From NCBI GenBank assembly GCA_002392625.1, contig DGHJ01000096.1, positions 1 to 20,104 on the forward strand: a stretch of DNA of 20,104 nucleotides, written 5' to 3'. The notes below the pieces were generated by a model. It had not been told where the DNA came from. It did not search any database and worked only from the letters and a program-made list of their open reading frames with translations. This document shows, piece by piece, positions 5,637-12,618 of this stretch. The translations under genes and the position numbers were made by a program. Within the stretch, counting starts at the first letter, position 1, and every line of letters begins with the position of its first letter. Origin of the DNA: Oscillospiraceae bacterium UBA3851. GTDB lineage: Bacteria > Bacillota > Clostridia > Oscillospirales > Oscillospiraceae.

Positions 5637-5660
5637 AGGCGCCCGCTGTCGCGGGCGCCT
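5637..5660. repeat. Outer palindromic terminal repeat of copy 1, right
   Basis: AGGCGCCCGC-TGTC-GCGGGCGCCT is a perfect 10-bp hairpin and the inverted partner of 5401-5424. It lies 35 bp after the malG stop in the direction of transcription. There is no T-run directly after it, so if the starch operon ends here the A/T-flanked stem at 5601-5631 is the better terminator candidate. Confidence 0.8.
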
Positions 5661-5694
5661 GTTTTGCGAGGGGTACGGTTGGGATGGTGGGCGA

Positions 5695-6627
5695 TCAGCC
5701 CTTGACCGCGCCGGCGGTGACGCCTTCCACGTAGTACTTCTGCAGGAACATGAACAGTGTCACGATGGGGATAGCCACGATGACGCAGCCGGCGGCGAAC
5801 TGGGTGAACAGGTTGGTGTCCGGGTGGGTGCCGAACAGCATGGAGTACAGACCCACGGAGACCGTCCAGTAGGCGGCGTTGTCCGCGCCGATGATGACCT
5901 TGGCGAAGATGAAATCCATCCACGGGCCGGTGAAGCTCATCAGCGCCTGGTAGATGATGATGGGCTTGGCCAGAGGCAGGATGATCCGCCGGAAGATCTG
6001 GAAGTTGGTGCAGCCGTCCAGCTTGGCGGACTCCACCAGCGCGTTGGGGATCACGTCGAAGAAGCCCTTGGCCACCTGGAAGCCCAGGCCGGCGCCGGCG
6101 CTGTAGGCCAGGACAAGACCGATCACGGAATACTCCGGATGAGCGGGGTTGCCGGTCAGGCCGATGGATTTGAGCAGGAAGTAGATGGCGATCATGCTCA
6201 TGAAGCTGGGGAACAGGCCGATGACCATGGACAGGTTCATAAAGGGCTTGCGCAGCTTGAAGCGCAGCTTGGACATACAGTAGGCCACCGAGAGCACCAG
6301 GAAGGTGGAGATCACGCAGTCCACCGCGGCGATGATCAGCGTGTTCAGCATCCACCGGGGGAAGGCCTTGGGAACGCCGTAAAAGGTGCCGGTGATCAGG
6401 TCCGTGAAGTTCTTGAAGCCGAAGCCGGTGGGGAAGAAGTTGCTGGTGACACGGCCAATGAAGGTGCCGTCCGGCTGATACTGGCAGCGGAACGCGGAGA
6501 GGGCGATCCACACCAGGGGGATCAGCCAGATGATGCCCAGAACGATCAGGATGGCGTAGGTGACGCCCAGACTGACCCGGCGGTTGCGGGACTGGCTGGC
6601 CACCCGTTTTTTCTTTGTCGTACTCAT
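5695..6627 (-). CDS. malG: Maltodextrin ABC transporter permease, MalG type
   Basis: A 310-residue inner-membrane permease of the carbohydrate uptake (CUT1) ABC class. After a basic N-terminus the first membrane helix is at about 21-43, with about five more to the C-terminus. The cytoplasmic EAA loop that docks to the ATPase reads ESAKLDGCTNFQIFRRIILP at residues 199-218, with the conserved Gly and Pro. The C-terminus ends VEGVTAGAVKG, the usual MalG-type ending. Its ATG overlaps the malF stop by 4 bp (ATGA), so the two subunits are translated together. It is the last gene of the starch operon. With MalF it forms the channel for maltodextrins, judged by the amylase and pullulanase genes upstream; sequence alone would only say oligosaccharide. 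Confidence 0.93.
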   Translation of the reverse strand: MSTTKKKRVASQSRNRRVSLGVTYAILIVLGIIWLIPLVWIALSAFRCQYQPDGTFIGRVTSNFFPTGFGFKNFTDLITGTFYGVPKAFPRWMLNTLIIAAVDCVISTFLVLSVAYCMSKLRFKLRKPFMNLSMVIGLFPSFMSMIAIYFLLKSIGLTGNPAHPEYSVIGLVLAYSAGAGLGFQVAKGFFDVIPNALVESAKLDGCTNFQIFRRIILPLAKPIIIYQALMSFTGPWMDFIFAKVIIGADNAAYWTVSVGLYSMLFGTHPDTNLFTQFAAGCVIVAIPIVTLFMFLQKYYVEGVTAGAVKG

Positions 6628-8084
6628 TGGAACGTATCCTCCTCATTATAGGCCTTGCTGCGCCGATACGTAATCAGGGTGATGGTGGCGGTGATCAGGA
6701 AGGTGAAGATACCGATGACGGCGCCCGTGTTGTAGGAGCCCTGATCGATGGTCACCTTATAGAGCCACGTGACCAGCAGATCCGTACCGCCGGCCTGGTA
6801 GCCCGTGTAGGTGGGGCCGCCGCCCGTCAGCAGGAAGATGGAGTTGAAAGAGTTGATGTTGCCGATGAAGCTGGAGATCAGATACGGCGTGGTGACGAAG
6901 ATGACGTAGGGCAGGGTGATCTTGAAGAACATCTTCACGGTGGAGGCGCCGTCCACACGGGCGGCCTCGTACAGATCCGCAGGGATATTCATCAGGATGC
7001 CGGAGGTCATCAGCATGGTGTAGGGGATGCCCACCCACATGTTGATGATGATGACCATGACCTTGGCCAGCATCTCGCTGTCGGACGGGTTCAGACCCAG
7101 GAAGCCGATGGGCGCCGCCGTCAGGCCCAGATCCATCAGCATGGAGTTGATGGGGCCGTACTGGCCCAGCAGGTTGCGCACGGCCAGCAGGGAGATGAAC
7201 TGGGGCACCGCCACGGTGAGGATAAAGACGGTGCGGAACAGCTTCTTGCCCTTCAAGCCCTTCTTGTTGATGAGCAGAGCCAGAATGATGCCGCCGAAGT
7301 AGCAGGTCAGCGTGGCGAAGATGGCCCAGATGAAGGTCCAGCCCAGAACCGGCAGGAACCGTGCGTGGATCTCCACGCCCAGGGAGCCCTCGCCGGTGAA
7401 CACGGCCCGGAAGTTCTGCAGGCCGTTCCAGTGGAACAGGTTGGTGCCCAGGTCGTTCATATCCTGCTGGTTATACGTGGTGAAGGCCAGGGCGATCATG
7501 AAGATCGTGGGCAGGATGGTGAACAGCGTGGCGGCGATGCAGGTGGGCGTCAGCATCAGCACGTGGAACTTGCCGTCCAGCAGGTCCCGCAGGTCCTCCC
7601 GGAAGGTGGAGGGCTTTTTGCCCACCTTGCGGTCCATATCGGATTTGTAGGACGAGGCGATGTTCAGGTTCCACACCAGGAAGTAGATGACGATCATGGC
7701 GATGGTCACGAAGCCGAACAGGACCATCAGCTTGCAGTCCGAGCCGCTGGTGAATTGGCCGGTGAGGGGGTCGAAATCGCCGCCGTCGGACACGTTCCGC
7801 AGGGACAGGTTCTGCAGGGCCTTCCAGCCGTAGGGCGTCCCGTTGATGGACGGGCAGAAGATCATCAGCGCCAGGATGCCCGCCTGGATCAGCAGGAAGA
7901 GAAAGCCCTTCATGTATTGCTTGTGGTAGAAATTGCCGGCGCCGAAGATAAAATGCGAGAGCTTCGTTCCCAGAGACCCGTCAACGAACCGCTTGGCGAA
8001 CGCGGAGAACGCGTTGCCGATCCGCTCCGGGAAGCTCAACCGATTCGCTTTTATTTTCGGGGCTTTAGTTACTTTGGAGCCCAT
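6624..8084 (-). CDS. malF: Maltodextrin ABC transporter permease, MalF type
   Basis: A 486-residue inner-membrane permease, partner of MalG. It is longer than MalG, as MalF usually is, because of extra N-terminal membrane helices and a periplasm-facing insertion between the first helices (about residues 75-140). The first part MGSKVTKAPKIKANRLSFPE is cytoplasmic and basic. The EAA loop EAARVDGASTVKMFFKITLP lies at 373-392. The segment LLTGGGPTYTGYQAGGTDLL is the well-known loop of MalF-type permeases. GGGAGGAAATT precedes the ATG. It sits 44 bp downstream of the binding-protein gene and overlaps malG by 4 bp. Confidence 0.93.
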   Translation of the reverse strand: MGSKVTKAPKIKANRLSFPERIGNAFSAFAKRFVDGSLGTKLSHFIFGAGNFYHKQYMKGFLFLLIQAGILALMIFCPSINGTPYGWKALQNLSLRNVSDGGDFDPLTGQFTSGSDCKLMVLFGFVTIAMIVIYFLVWNLNIASSYKSDMDRKVGKKPSTFREDLRDLLDGKFHVLMLTPTCIAATLFTILPTIFMIALAFTTYNQQDMNDLGTNLFHWNGLQNFRAVFTGEGSLGVEIHARFLPVLGWTFIWAIFATLTCYFGGIILALLINKKGLKGKKLFRTVFILTVAVPQFISLLAVRNLLGQYGPINSMLMDLGLTAAPIGFLGLNPSDSEMLAKVMVIIINMWVGIPYTMLMTSGILMNIPADLYEAARVDGASTVKMFFKITLPYVIFVTTPYLISSFIGNINSFNSIFLLTGGGPTYTGYQAGGTDLLVTWLYKVTIDQGSYNTGAVIGIFTFLITATITLITYRRSKAYNEEDTFQ

Positions 8085-8128
8085 AATTTCCTCCCAAAAA
8101 TTCTTTCGGAATCAGGTTGGCCGTTTCG

Positions 8129-9568
8129 TTACGCCTGAGCAGGCAGGGAAGCGGGGAAGCTGTCGGGAGTCACGCCGTGCATCCACAGGTACTCGATGAG
8201 GTACAGGCCCCTGCGGATGCCCTCCAGGGACGTGGTCTCAGAGAGGATCTGGTCGCCGGTGGTGGGATAGGCGGTCTGGTCGATCATGGCGCGGAACACG
8301 GACGGGGCGTTCTTGGAATAATAGTAGGTGTTCAGCGTGCCGGTGATGAAGGGCTGGGGGATGCCCCACTCAGCCATGGCCACCTGCATGGCGGCCAGGT
8401 TGTACTGGCTCTCGGTGACCTTGCCGTCGGAATAGCACTGCTTGATGAAATCCGTGGCGCCCGTGTAGGCCGGTACGTTCAGGCACTCCAGATAGGAGGC
8501 GTTCTGCACTTCCTTGCTGGACAGATACTTGATCAGCTCCTGCTCCTTGGCGTACTTGCCGGGGGCGGAGTAGGCGTTGATCATGAAGCACTTGCAGTCG
8601 GCAAAGGTGCCGCCGCGGTACACGTCGCCGGCGGCCACGCCGGTCAGGCCCTGGGTGGCCTCAGCGGTCAGGGTGAAAGTGGGGATCACGGTGATGCCCA
8701 GATTGGTTTCGCCCAGGGCGGCCTTGGCGGTGTTGTAATGCCAGGCGCCGCCGATCACAGCCAGCACGCCCTGGTTGTCCTTATCCAGATCGGCGTCCCA
8801 GCCGTCGGAGGAGGCCCACTTGAAGCCGTTGGGATCGGCCGCGAAGGCCTGCAGCCAGCGGACGATGGCCACGGTGTCGTCGCCCTGGCAGTTGGAAACG
8901 CCCTTGGAGCCGCCGGACTTGGCCTCGGCGCCCTCGTAGATCTTCACGGTGGTGCTGTGGTCGCTGACCTTCCGGGCCAGCAGGGCGAAGGACATGTTGA
9001 AGCCGTCGTCACCGGTGACGGTGATGGCCTTGGTGCCGGCGCGCTGGGCGGCCGCCTGCAGGCCCTCGAAGCTCTGGGCCTCCTCCTCGGTCACAGCGGC
9101 CTTGTTGTAGTACAGGAACAGAGCCTGGGAGATATAGGGCACGCCGTAGAGATAGCTCTTGTCGTTCAGCGTGGAATAGATGACGCTCTGGAAGGATTCG
9201 GGGTTGTCGGCCAGGACCTGGTCGATCAGGGCCTCATCGGTGATGGGCTTGGCGCACTGGGTGGAGGCCAGCTTGCCGATGTTGTCGTGGGCGACGGTGT
9301 AGATATCCGCTGCCGCGGTGGGGTCGTTGGAGATGGTGCCGGCCACGGAGCCGGTGTCCATGCCCTTGACCTCCACGGTGTAGCCGAAATCGGGGTGCGC
9401 GGCCACGTACTCGTTGCAGACCTTCTGATAGAACTCCGCGGATTCCTCACCGACCCAGACGCGGATGATGCCGTCGTCGGGGGTGCTGGGCGTGGAGCTG
9501 CCGCCGCAGCCCACCAGCAGCGTGGCCATCATAGCCACGGCGAGAATCATACATACTACTTTTTTCAT
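8129..9568 (-). CDS. malE: Maltodextrin-binding lipoprotein (extracellular solute-binding protein)
   Basis: A 479-residue solute-binding protein of the MalE/family 1 type, anchored to the outer face of the membrane. The signal peptide MKKVVCMILAVAMMATLLVG ends in a lipobox (LLVG) with lipidated Cys21, followed by a Gly/Ser/Thr/Pro linker and then IIRVWVGEESAEFYQKV, the typical first strand of the family. ADIYTVAHDNIGKLAS and the segment around GAWHYNTAKA match the domain layout of sugar-binding proteins. Length is somewhat above the usual 400-430. Its ATG overlaps the RDD gene stop by 4 bp. It hands captured oligosaccharides to MalF/MalG. Maltodextrin specificity is inferred from the operon, not from binding residues. 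Confidence 0.92.
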   Translation of the reverse strand: MKKVVCMILAVAMMATLLVGCGGSSTPSTPDDGIIRVWVGEESAEFYQKVCNEYVAAHPDFGYTVEVKGMDTGSVAGTISNDPTAAADIYTVAHDNIGKLASTQCAKPITDEALIDQVLADNPESFQSVIYSTLNDKSYLYGVPYISQALFLYYNKAAVTEEEAQSFEGLQAAAQRAGTKAITVTGDDGFNMSFALLARKVSDHSTTVKIYEGAEAKSGGSKGVSNCQGDDTVAIVRWLQAFAADPNGFKWASSDGWDADLDKDNQGVLAVIGGAWHYNTAKAALGETNLGITVIPTFTLTAEATQGLTGVAAGDVYRGGTFADCKCFMINAYSAPGKYAKEQELIKYLSSKEVQNASYLECLNVPAYTGATDFIKQCYSDGKVTESQYNLAAMQVAMAEWGIPQPFITGTLNTYYYSKNAPSVFRAMIDQTAYPTTGDQILSETTSLEGIRRGLYLIEYLWMHGVTPDSFPASLPAQA

Positions 9569-10239
9569 CGTTTTTCTCCTCCTTGGAACGAATTGATGCC
9601 ATCATATGACAGCTTTTCTATCATCATGATGCCGGTTACATAGTCACAAACGGTTTTGTTCTTTTTGCTGCTCACCAGCAGCTCCGTCAATCGCAGCACC
9701 GGGATCAGCAGGAACGTCAGGATCCCCGTATAGAGATAGGGGGCCAGACTGTCGATCACCAGCACGAACAGGAAGCGGAACACCACCTGATACCACGCTG
9801 CACGGGATTGCCGCTTCTCGCTGAAGGGCATGATCCCGGTCATCAGCTTGCCCGGCGTGGCCCGGCTCCGGTTCAGAAGCGGGATCGCCAGCAGGATCAG
9901 CCCCTCCGCCAGAAAACAGGCTGCGGCCTTGAGGAGGTAGCTGTGGAGATTCGCCGCAAAACGCTCGCCAAGATACGCCTCGTCGCTGCTGAGCGCCTGG
10001 GCCACGGCTTCGGCGTCGTCGCCGATGCGCTGAGCGGTCTCCTGCTCAATGGCCGCACACCGGGCGTAGTGAGCGTGGTAGGTATCTGCCAGCGGCGTTT
10101 TCAGCAGCAGCGCCGTGAAGGCCATGAACAGCACGAAGATCAAGAAGACGTCGAACCCGTCCGAGATTAGCCGCTTGATCAGCAGGGGCTTGGAGTTGGG
10201 TTCCAGCTCGATCTGCCTGCCGTTGACGTCCACCTTCAT
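9565..10239 (-). CDS. RDD family membrane protein inside the starch operon
   Basis: A 224-residue membrane protein of the RDD family. It begins MKVDVNGRQIELEPNSKPLL, then KRLISDGFDVFLIFVLFMAF, with the first helix carrying the Arg and Asp typical of the family (about 23-46). A long soluble loop from 55 to 105 is rich in Ala and Glu. SRATPGKLMTGI (about 129-140) matches the TPGK-x-x-x-G signature before the later helices. The protein is translationally tied to its neighbours: one base after the ATPase stop and 4 bp overlapping the binding-protein start. RDD proteins have been linked to ion transport in some bacteria, but most are of unknown role. Its position among the transporter genes suggests an accessory to the sugar importer. 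Confidence 0.82.
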   Translation of the reverse strand: MKVDVNGRQIELEPNSKPLLIKRLISDGFDVFLIFVLFMAFTALLLKTPLADTYHAHYARCAAIEQETAQRIGDDAEAVAQALSSDEAYLGERFAANLHSYLLKAAACFLAEGLILLAIPLLNRSRATPGKLMTGIMPFSEKRQSRAAWYQVVFRFLFVLVIDSLAPYLYTGILTFLLIPVLRLTELLVSSKKNKTVCDYVTGIMMIEKLSYDGINSFQGGEKR

Positions 10240-10240
10240 G

Positions 10241-12127
10241 TCAGCAGATCTTCATGTCGATGGCGGTGGAGTAGACGGAGATATCCTCGCTGTTCCAGGC
10301 GACGCGCACCTGCTCGGCCCGGAAGTTGGGCTCGACCCGGAGCAGGAACTCCTGGCTGTCCGCCTCCACGCGGGCAAAGGTGACGTTGCCGTAGTCCAGC
10401 AGAGCCAGCACCTTGGCGTCCAGGCCGTCCTCGCCGGGCGCCACCGTGCGGATGCACTGGCGGTTCACGGCGTAGCGGTAGGTGTTCTTGTAGCACGCGT
10501 CGCCGTCGATGGAGTTGATCTTGTAGCCCTGCTCCGGAGCGGCCTCCACTGCGTAGTTGCCCACGTGGTAGAAGAAGTGCATCACGCGCTCGCCGTTCTC
10601 CCGCGCCTCCGTCTTGGAGAAGCGGCCGGTGACGGACACGTCGTCCTCCACCGCCTGGAGGACCTCCGCGCCGTCCACGGAGAGATTGACCTTTTCGTTC
10701 AGGATCGAGAAGGCGTAGTCGTCGCCCTCCCGGACGTCGTCGCCCACCAGGGCGAAGAGATAGCTGTCGCCGTATTCCAGATAGGCCAGGCGCTGGTCGT
10801 CCACATTCTCGATGCGGCCCACCTTCAGGCAGAAGTCGCTGCCCGGCACGATGGCCTGGGGCGGGATGCTCAGCTCAAAGCGCTCCGCGCCGCCCACGGC
10901 CGTGCGGAAGACCGGCGGCATGGCCACGCGGCTGTACAGCAGCTCCATGGCGTTGCCGGAGACCTTGGCCTCCACCGTGTTGTAAGGCGGGATCTTGCTC
11001 ATGAGGGTGACCTCGGTCTCGGCGTCGAAGAAGTGGACCTTGTTGGGGTTGGGCATGGCGTACACCACGTCGCCCACCTCGATGTCGTCCCGATCCACCA
11101 CCTTGACGATGATGTTGTTGCCCTCATCCTTCATGGTGAACTCGCCCAGGCTGTCGCCCAGCTTGCCGTAGACGATGGTCTCGTTGCCCAGCCGCTCCAC
11201 GTTGGTGACGATGAACTTCAAGCCGTCGCCATCCTTGGCCAGGGTGATGTGCTCCGGGCGGATGCCGAAGGTCACAGGCGTCTGGCCGTCCAGATAGCGG
11301 CTGTGGATCTTGGAGACCTTCTCATAGGGCACGGAGACGGAGTCGCCGTTGCCGAAGTTGACGAACACGCTGGCGCCGTCCCGCTTCAGCGTGACGTCGA
11401 AGAAGTTCATCTGGGGGGTGCCGATAAAGCCGGCGACGAACTTGTTGTAGGGTTCGTTGTACAGGTTCATGGGCGTGTCGATCTGCTGGACGTAGCCCAG
11501 CTTCATGACCACAATGCGGGTGCCCATGGTCATGGCCTCCACCTGGTCGTGGGTGACGTAGATGAAGGTGGTTTTCAGACTCTTGTGGAGCGCCGTGATC
11601 TCCGTGCGCATGGCGGCGCGGAGCTTGGCGTCCAGGTTGGACAGGGGCTCATCCAGCAGGAAGACCTTGGGATCGCGCACCAGGGCGCGGCCCAGAGCCA
11701 CACGCTGACGCTGACCGCCGCTCATCTCCTTGGGCTTGCGCTCCAGATACTCCTCGATGTCCAGCATCTTGGCCGCCTTCAGGACGCGCTCCTTGATCTC
11801 CGGTTCCGGCATTTTGCGGTTTCTCAGACCGAATGCCATGTTCTCATACACGGTCATGTGCGGATACAGTGCGTAGCTCTGGAACACCATCGCGATGTCG
11901 CGGTCCTTGGGCTCCATGTCGTTCACCAGCGTGTCGCCGATAAACAGGTCGCCTGCGGTGATCGTCTCCAGGCCGGCGATCATGCGCAGCGTCGTGGACT
12001 TGCCGCAGCCGGAGGGGCCGACGAAGACGATGAACTCCCGGTCGGCGATGTCGATGGAGAAATCGTTGACCGCCTTGTGTCCGTTGTCATAGACCTTGTA
12101 GATGTGGGAAAGCTTCAGATTTGCCAT
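10241..12127 (-). CDS. malK: Maltodextrin ABC transporter ATPase (MalK/MsmK type) with long C-terminal extension
   Basis: A 628-residue protein. Residues 1-240 are a complete CUT1 ATPase: Walker A GPSGCGKST at 37-45, Q-loop Gln83, signature SGGQ at 136-139, Walker B FLLDE ending at Glu160, D-loop SNLD at 163-166 and switch His193. Residues 240-374 are the usual regulatory OB/TOBE region, with FGIRPEHITLA near 287-297 and VHFFDAET near 364-371. Typical MalK/MsmK proteins end about there. This one continues for some 250 residues, in which FELSIPPQAIVPG (417-429) and a later segment ending VRVAWNSEDISVYS resemble the start and end of further TOBE units. It powers MalF/MalG import. AGGGAGGAGAAT before the ATG is the ribosome binding site. 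The extension may be a regulatory domain; its exact fold is an inference. Confidence 0.92.
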   Translation of the reverse strand: MANLKLSHIYKVYDNGHKAVNDFSIDIADREFIVFVGPSGCGKSTTLRMIAGLETITAGDLFIGDTLVNDMEPKDRDIAMVFQSYALYPHMTVYENMAFGLRNRKMPEPEIKERVLKAAKMLDIEEYLERKPKEMSGGQRQRVALGRALVRDPKVFLLDEPLSNLDAKLRAAMRTEITALHKSLKTTFIYVTHDQVEAMTMGTRIVVMKLGYVQQIDTPMNLYNEPYNKFVAGFIGTPQMNFFDVTLKRDGASVFVNFGNGDSVSVPYEKVSKIHSRYLDGQTPVTFGIRPEHITLAKDGDGLKFIVTNVERLGNETIVYGKLGDSLGEFTMKDEGNNIIVKVVDRDDIEVGDVVYAMPNPNKVHFFDAETEVTLMSKIPPYNTVEAKVSGNAMELLYSRVAMPPVFRTAVGGAERFELSIPPQAIVPGSDFCLKVGRIENVDDQRLAYLEYGDSYLFALVGDDVREGDDYAFSILNEKVNLSVDGAEVLQAVEDDVSVTGRFSKTEARENGERVMHFFYHVGNYAVEAAPEQGYKINSIDGDACYKNTYRYAVNRQCIRTVAPGEDGLDAKVLALLDYGNVTFARVEADSQEFLLRVEPNFRAEQVRVAWNSEDISVYSTAIDMKIC

Positions 12128-12203
12128 ATTCTCCTCCCTCTTATAAAAATATTTATTTATTTATTGCAAACGCATCACGACGTCAGGGGTCCCGTTTTTC
12201 GGG

Positions 12204-12617
12204 TCAGACGGAGCGGATACCCCGCTCGTCCAGCTTGTGGAGGACCCTGTCGATGCCGGTCAGCCGGGCGTTGATGGTCCCCAGCAGGTTGTCGTTCACT
12301 CCGTACACGGCGTAAACCTCGTCCTTGTACCGGAGATAAGCGATGGCGCTCAGGGGGACCTGGGTTCTGCGAAAGAGGTAGCGCATGGTGAGGGTGTCGT
12401 CCTGAACGTAGGCCCGGTCCGTGACAAGGGCGAACAGCACCGCCCCGGAGGCGGCGGCCACCATGGCCAGCAGGATGCCTGCGAACGCGGCCAGGGCGTT
12501 TCCCCGGCCCAGGACCAGGACCAGCACCGCGGCGGTCAGGCTGCCCAGAAAGGCGACCAGCGTGAAGAGGAACGGCTTTTTGTCCGTTTCCGTACTGATG
12601 TCACCGTGTCGGAACAT
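12204..12617 (-). CDS. Small membrane protein with PH-like C-terminal domain
   Basis: A 137-residue protein of no named function. A short cytoplasmic N-terminus (MFRHGDISTETDKK) is followed by two membrane helices at about 17-36 and 41-66. The remainder (YVQDDTLTMRYLFRRTQVPL onward) has the alternating pattern of a bacterial PH-like domain: strands DDTLTMRYLF, VPLSAIAYLRY, EVYAVYGV and a closing helix LTGIDRVLHKLDERG. Such two-helix plus PH proteins are common in Firmicutes and poorly understood. It starts one base after the pullulanase stop, so it is translationally coupled, and lies 76 bp before the ATPase gene. The fold call is by eye only. A role at the membrane in the starch system is suggested by position. 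Confidence 0.7.
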   Translation of the reverse strand: MFRHGDISTETDKKPFLFTLVAFLGSLTAAVLVLVLGRGNALAAFAGILLAMVAAASGAVLFALVTDRAYVQDDTLTMRYLFRRTQVPLSAIAYLRYKDEVYAVYGVNDNLLGTINARLTGIDRVLHKLDERGIRSV

Positions 12618-12618
12618 G

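Larger units (their letters stand above)
5401..5660 (-). repeat. Structured dispersed repeat, copy 1
   Basis: This 260-bp gene-free stretch is almost entirely made of hairpins and shares long near-identical blocks with 19643-19961 in the opposite orientation. In its own reading direction (minus strand) it has: an outer hairpin (5637-5660); a 14-bp stem TGTCCAAAAACGGC/GCCGTTTTTGGACA (5601-5631); a conserved linker CTTGCAGCCTACTGCGCG; a 9-bp stem ATTGTCCGC/GCGGACAAT (5550-5572); a 13-bp central stem GTAATTTCTGACG/CGTCAGAAATTAC (5492-5524); a 9-bp stem TTCGCGCCG/CGGCGCGAA (5459-5480); a GCTTTTTTGACA tail; and a second outer hairpin (5401-5424). A stem of CAGTCT and AGACTG (5630-5635 with 5532-5537) would close the first two. 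It lies between malG and the SDR promoter. No coding potential is convincing. It may be a structured RNA, a MITE-like repeat, or a bidirectional terminator. Confidence 0.8.

Noticed and set aside
5401..5660. CRISPR array at the hairpin-rich intergenic region
   Set aside because: There are no regularly spaced direct repeats with unique spacers; the repeats are inverted and of different kinds.
5486..5694. Minus-strand reading frame running from a shadow of malG into repeat copy 1
   Set aside because: The frame is out of phase with malG, composition is that of a shadow frame, and its tail is translated hairpin DNA also found in copy 2.
12128..12203. Possible promoter TTGCAA-18-TATAAG directly before the ATPase gene
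   Set aside because: The -10 box abuts the ribosome binding site, so the transcript would begin within it; AT-rich TAAA repeats explain the match.
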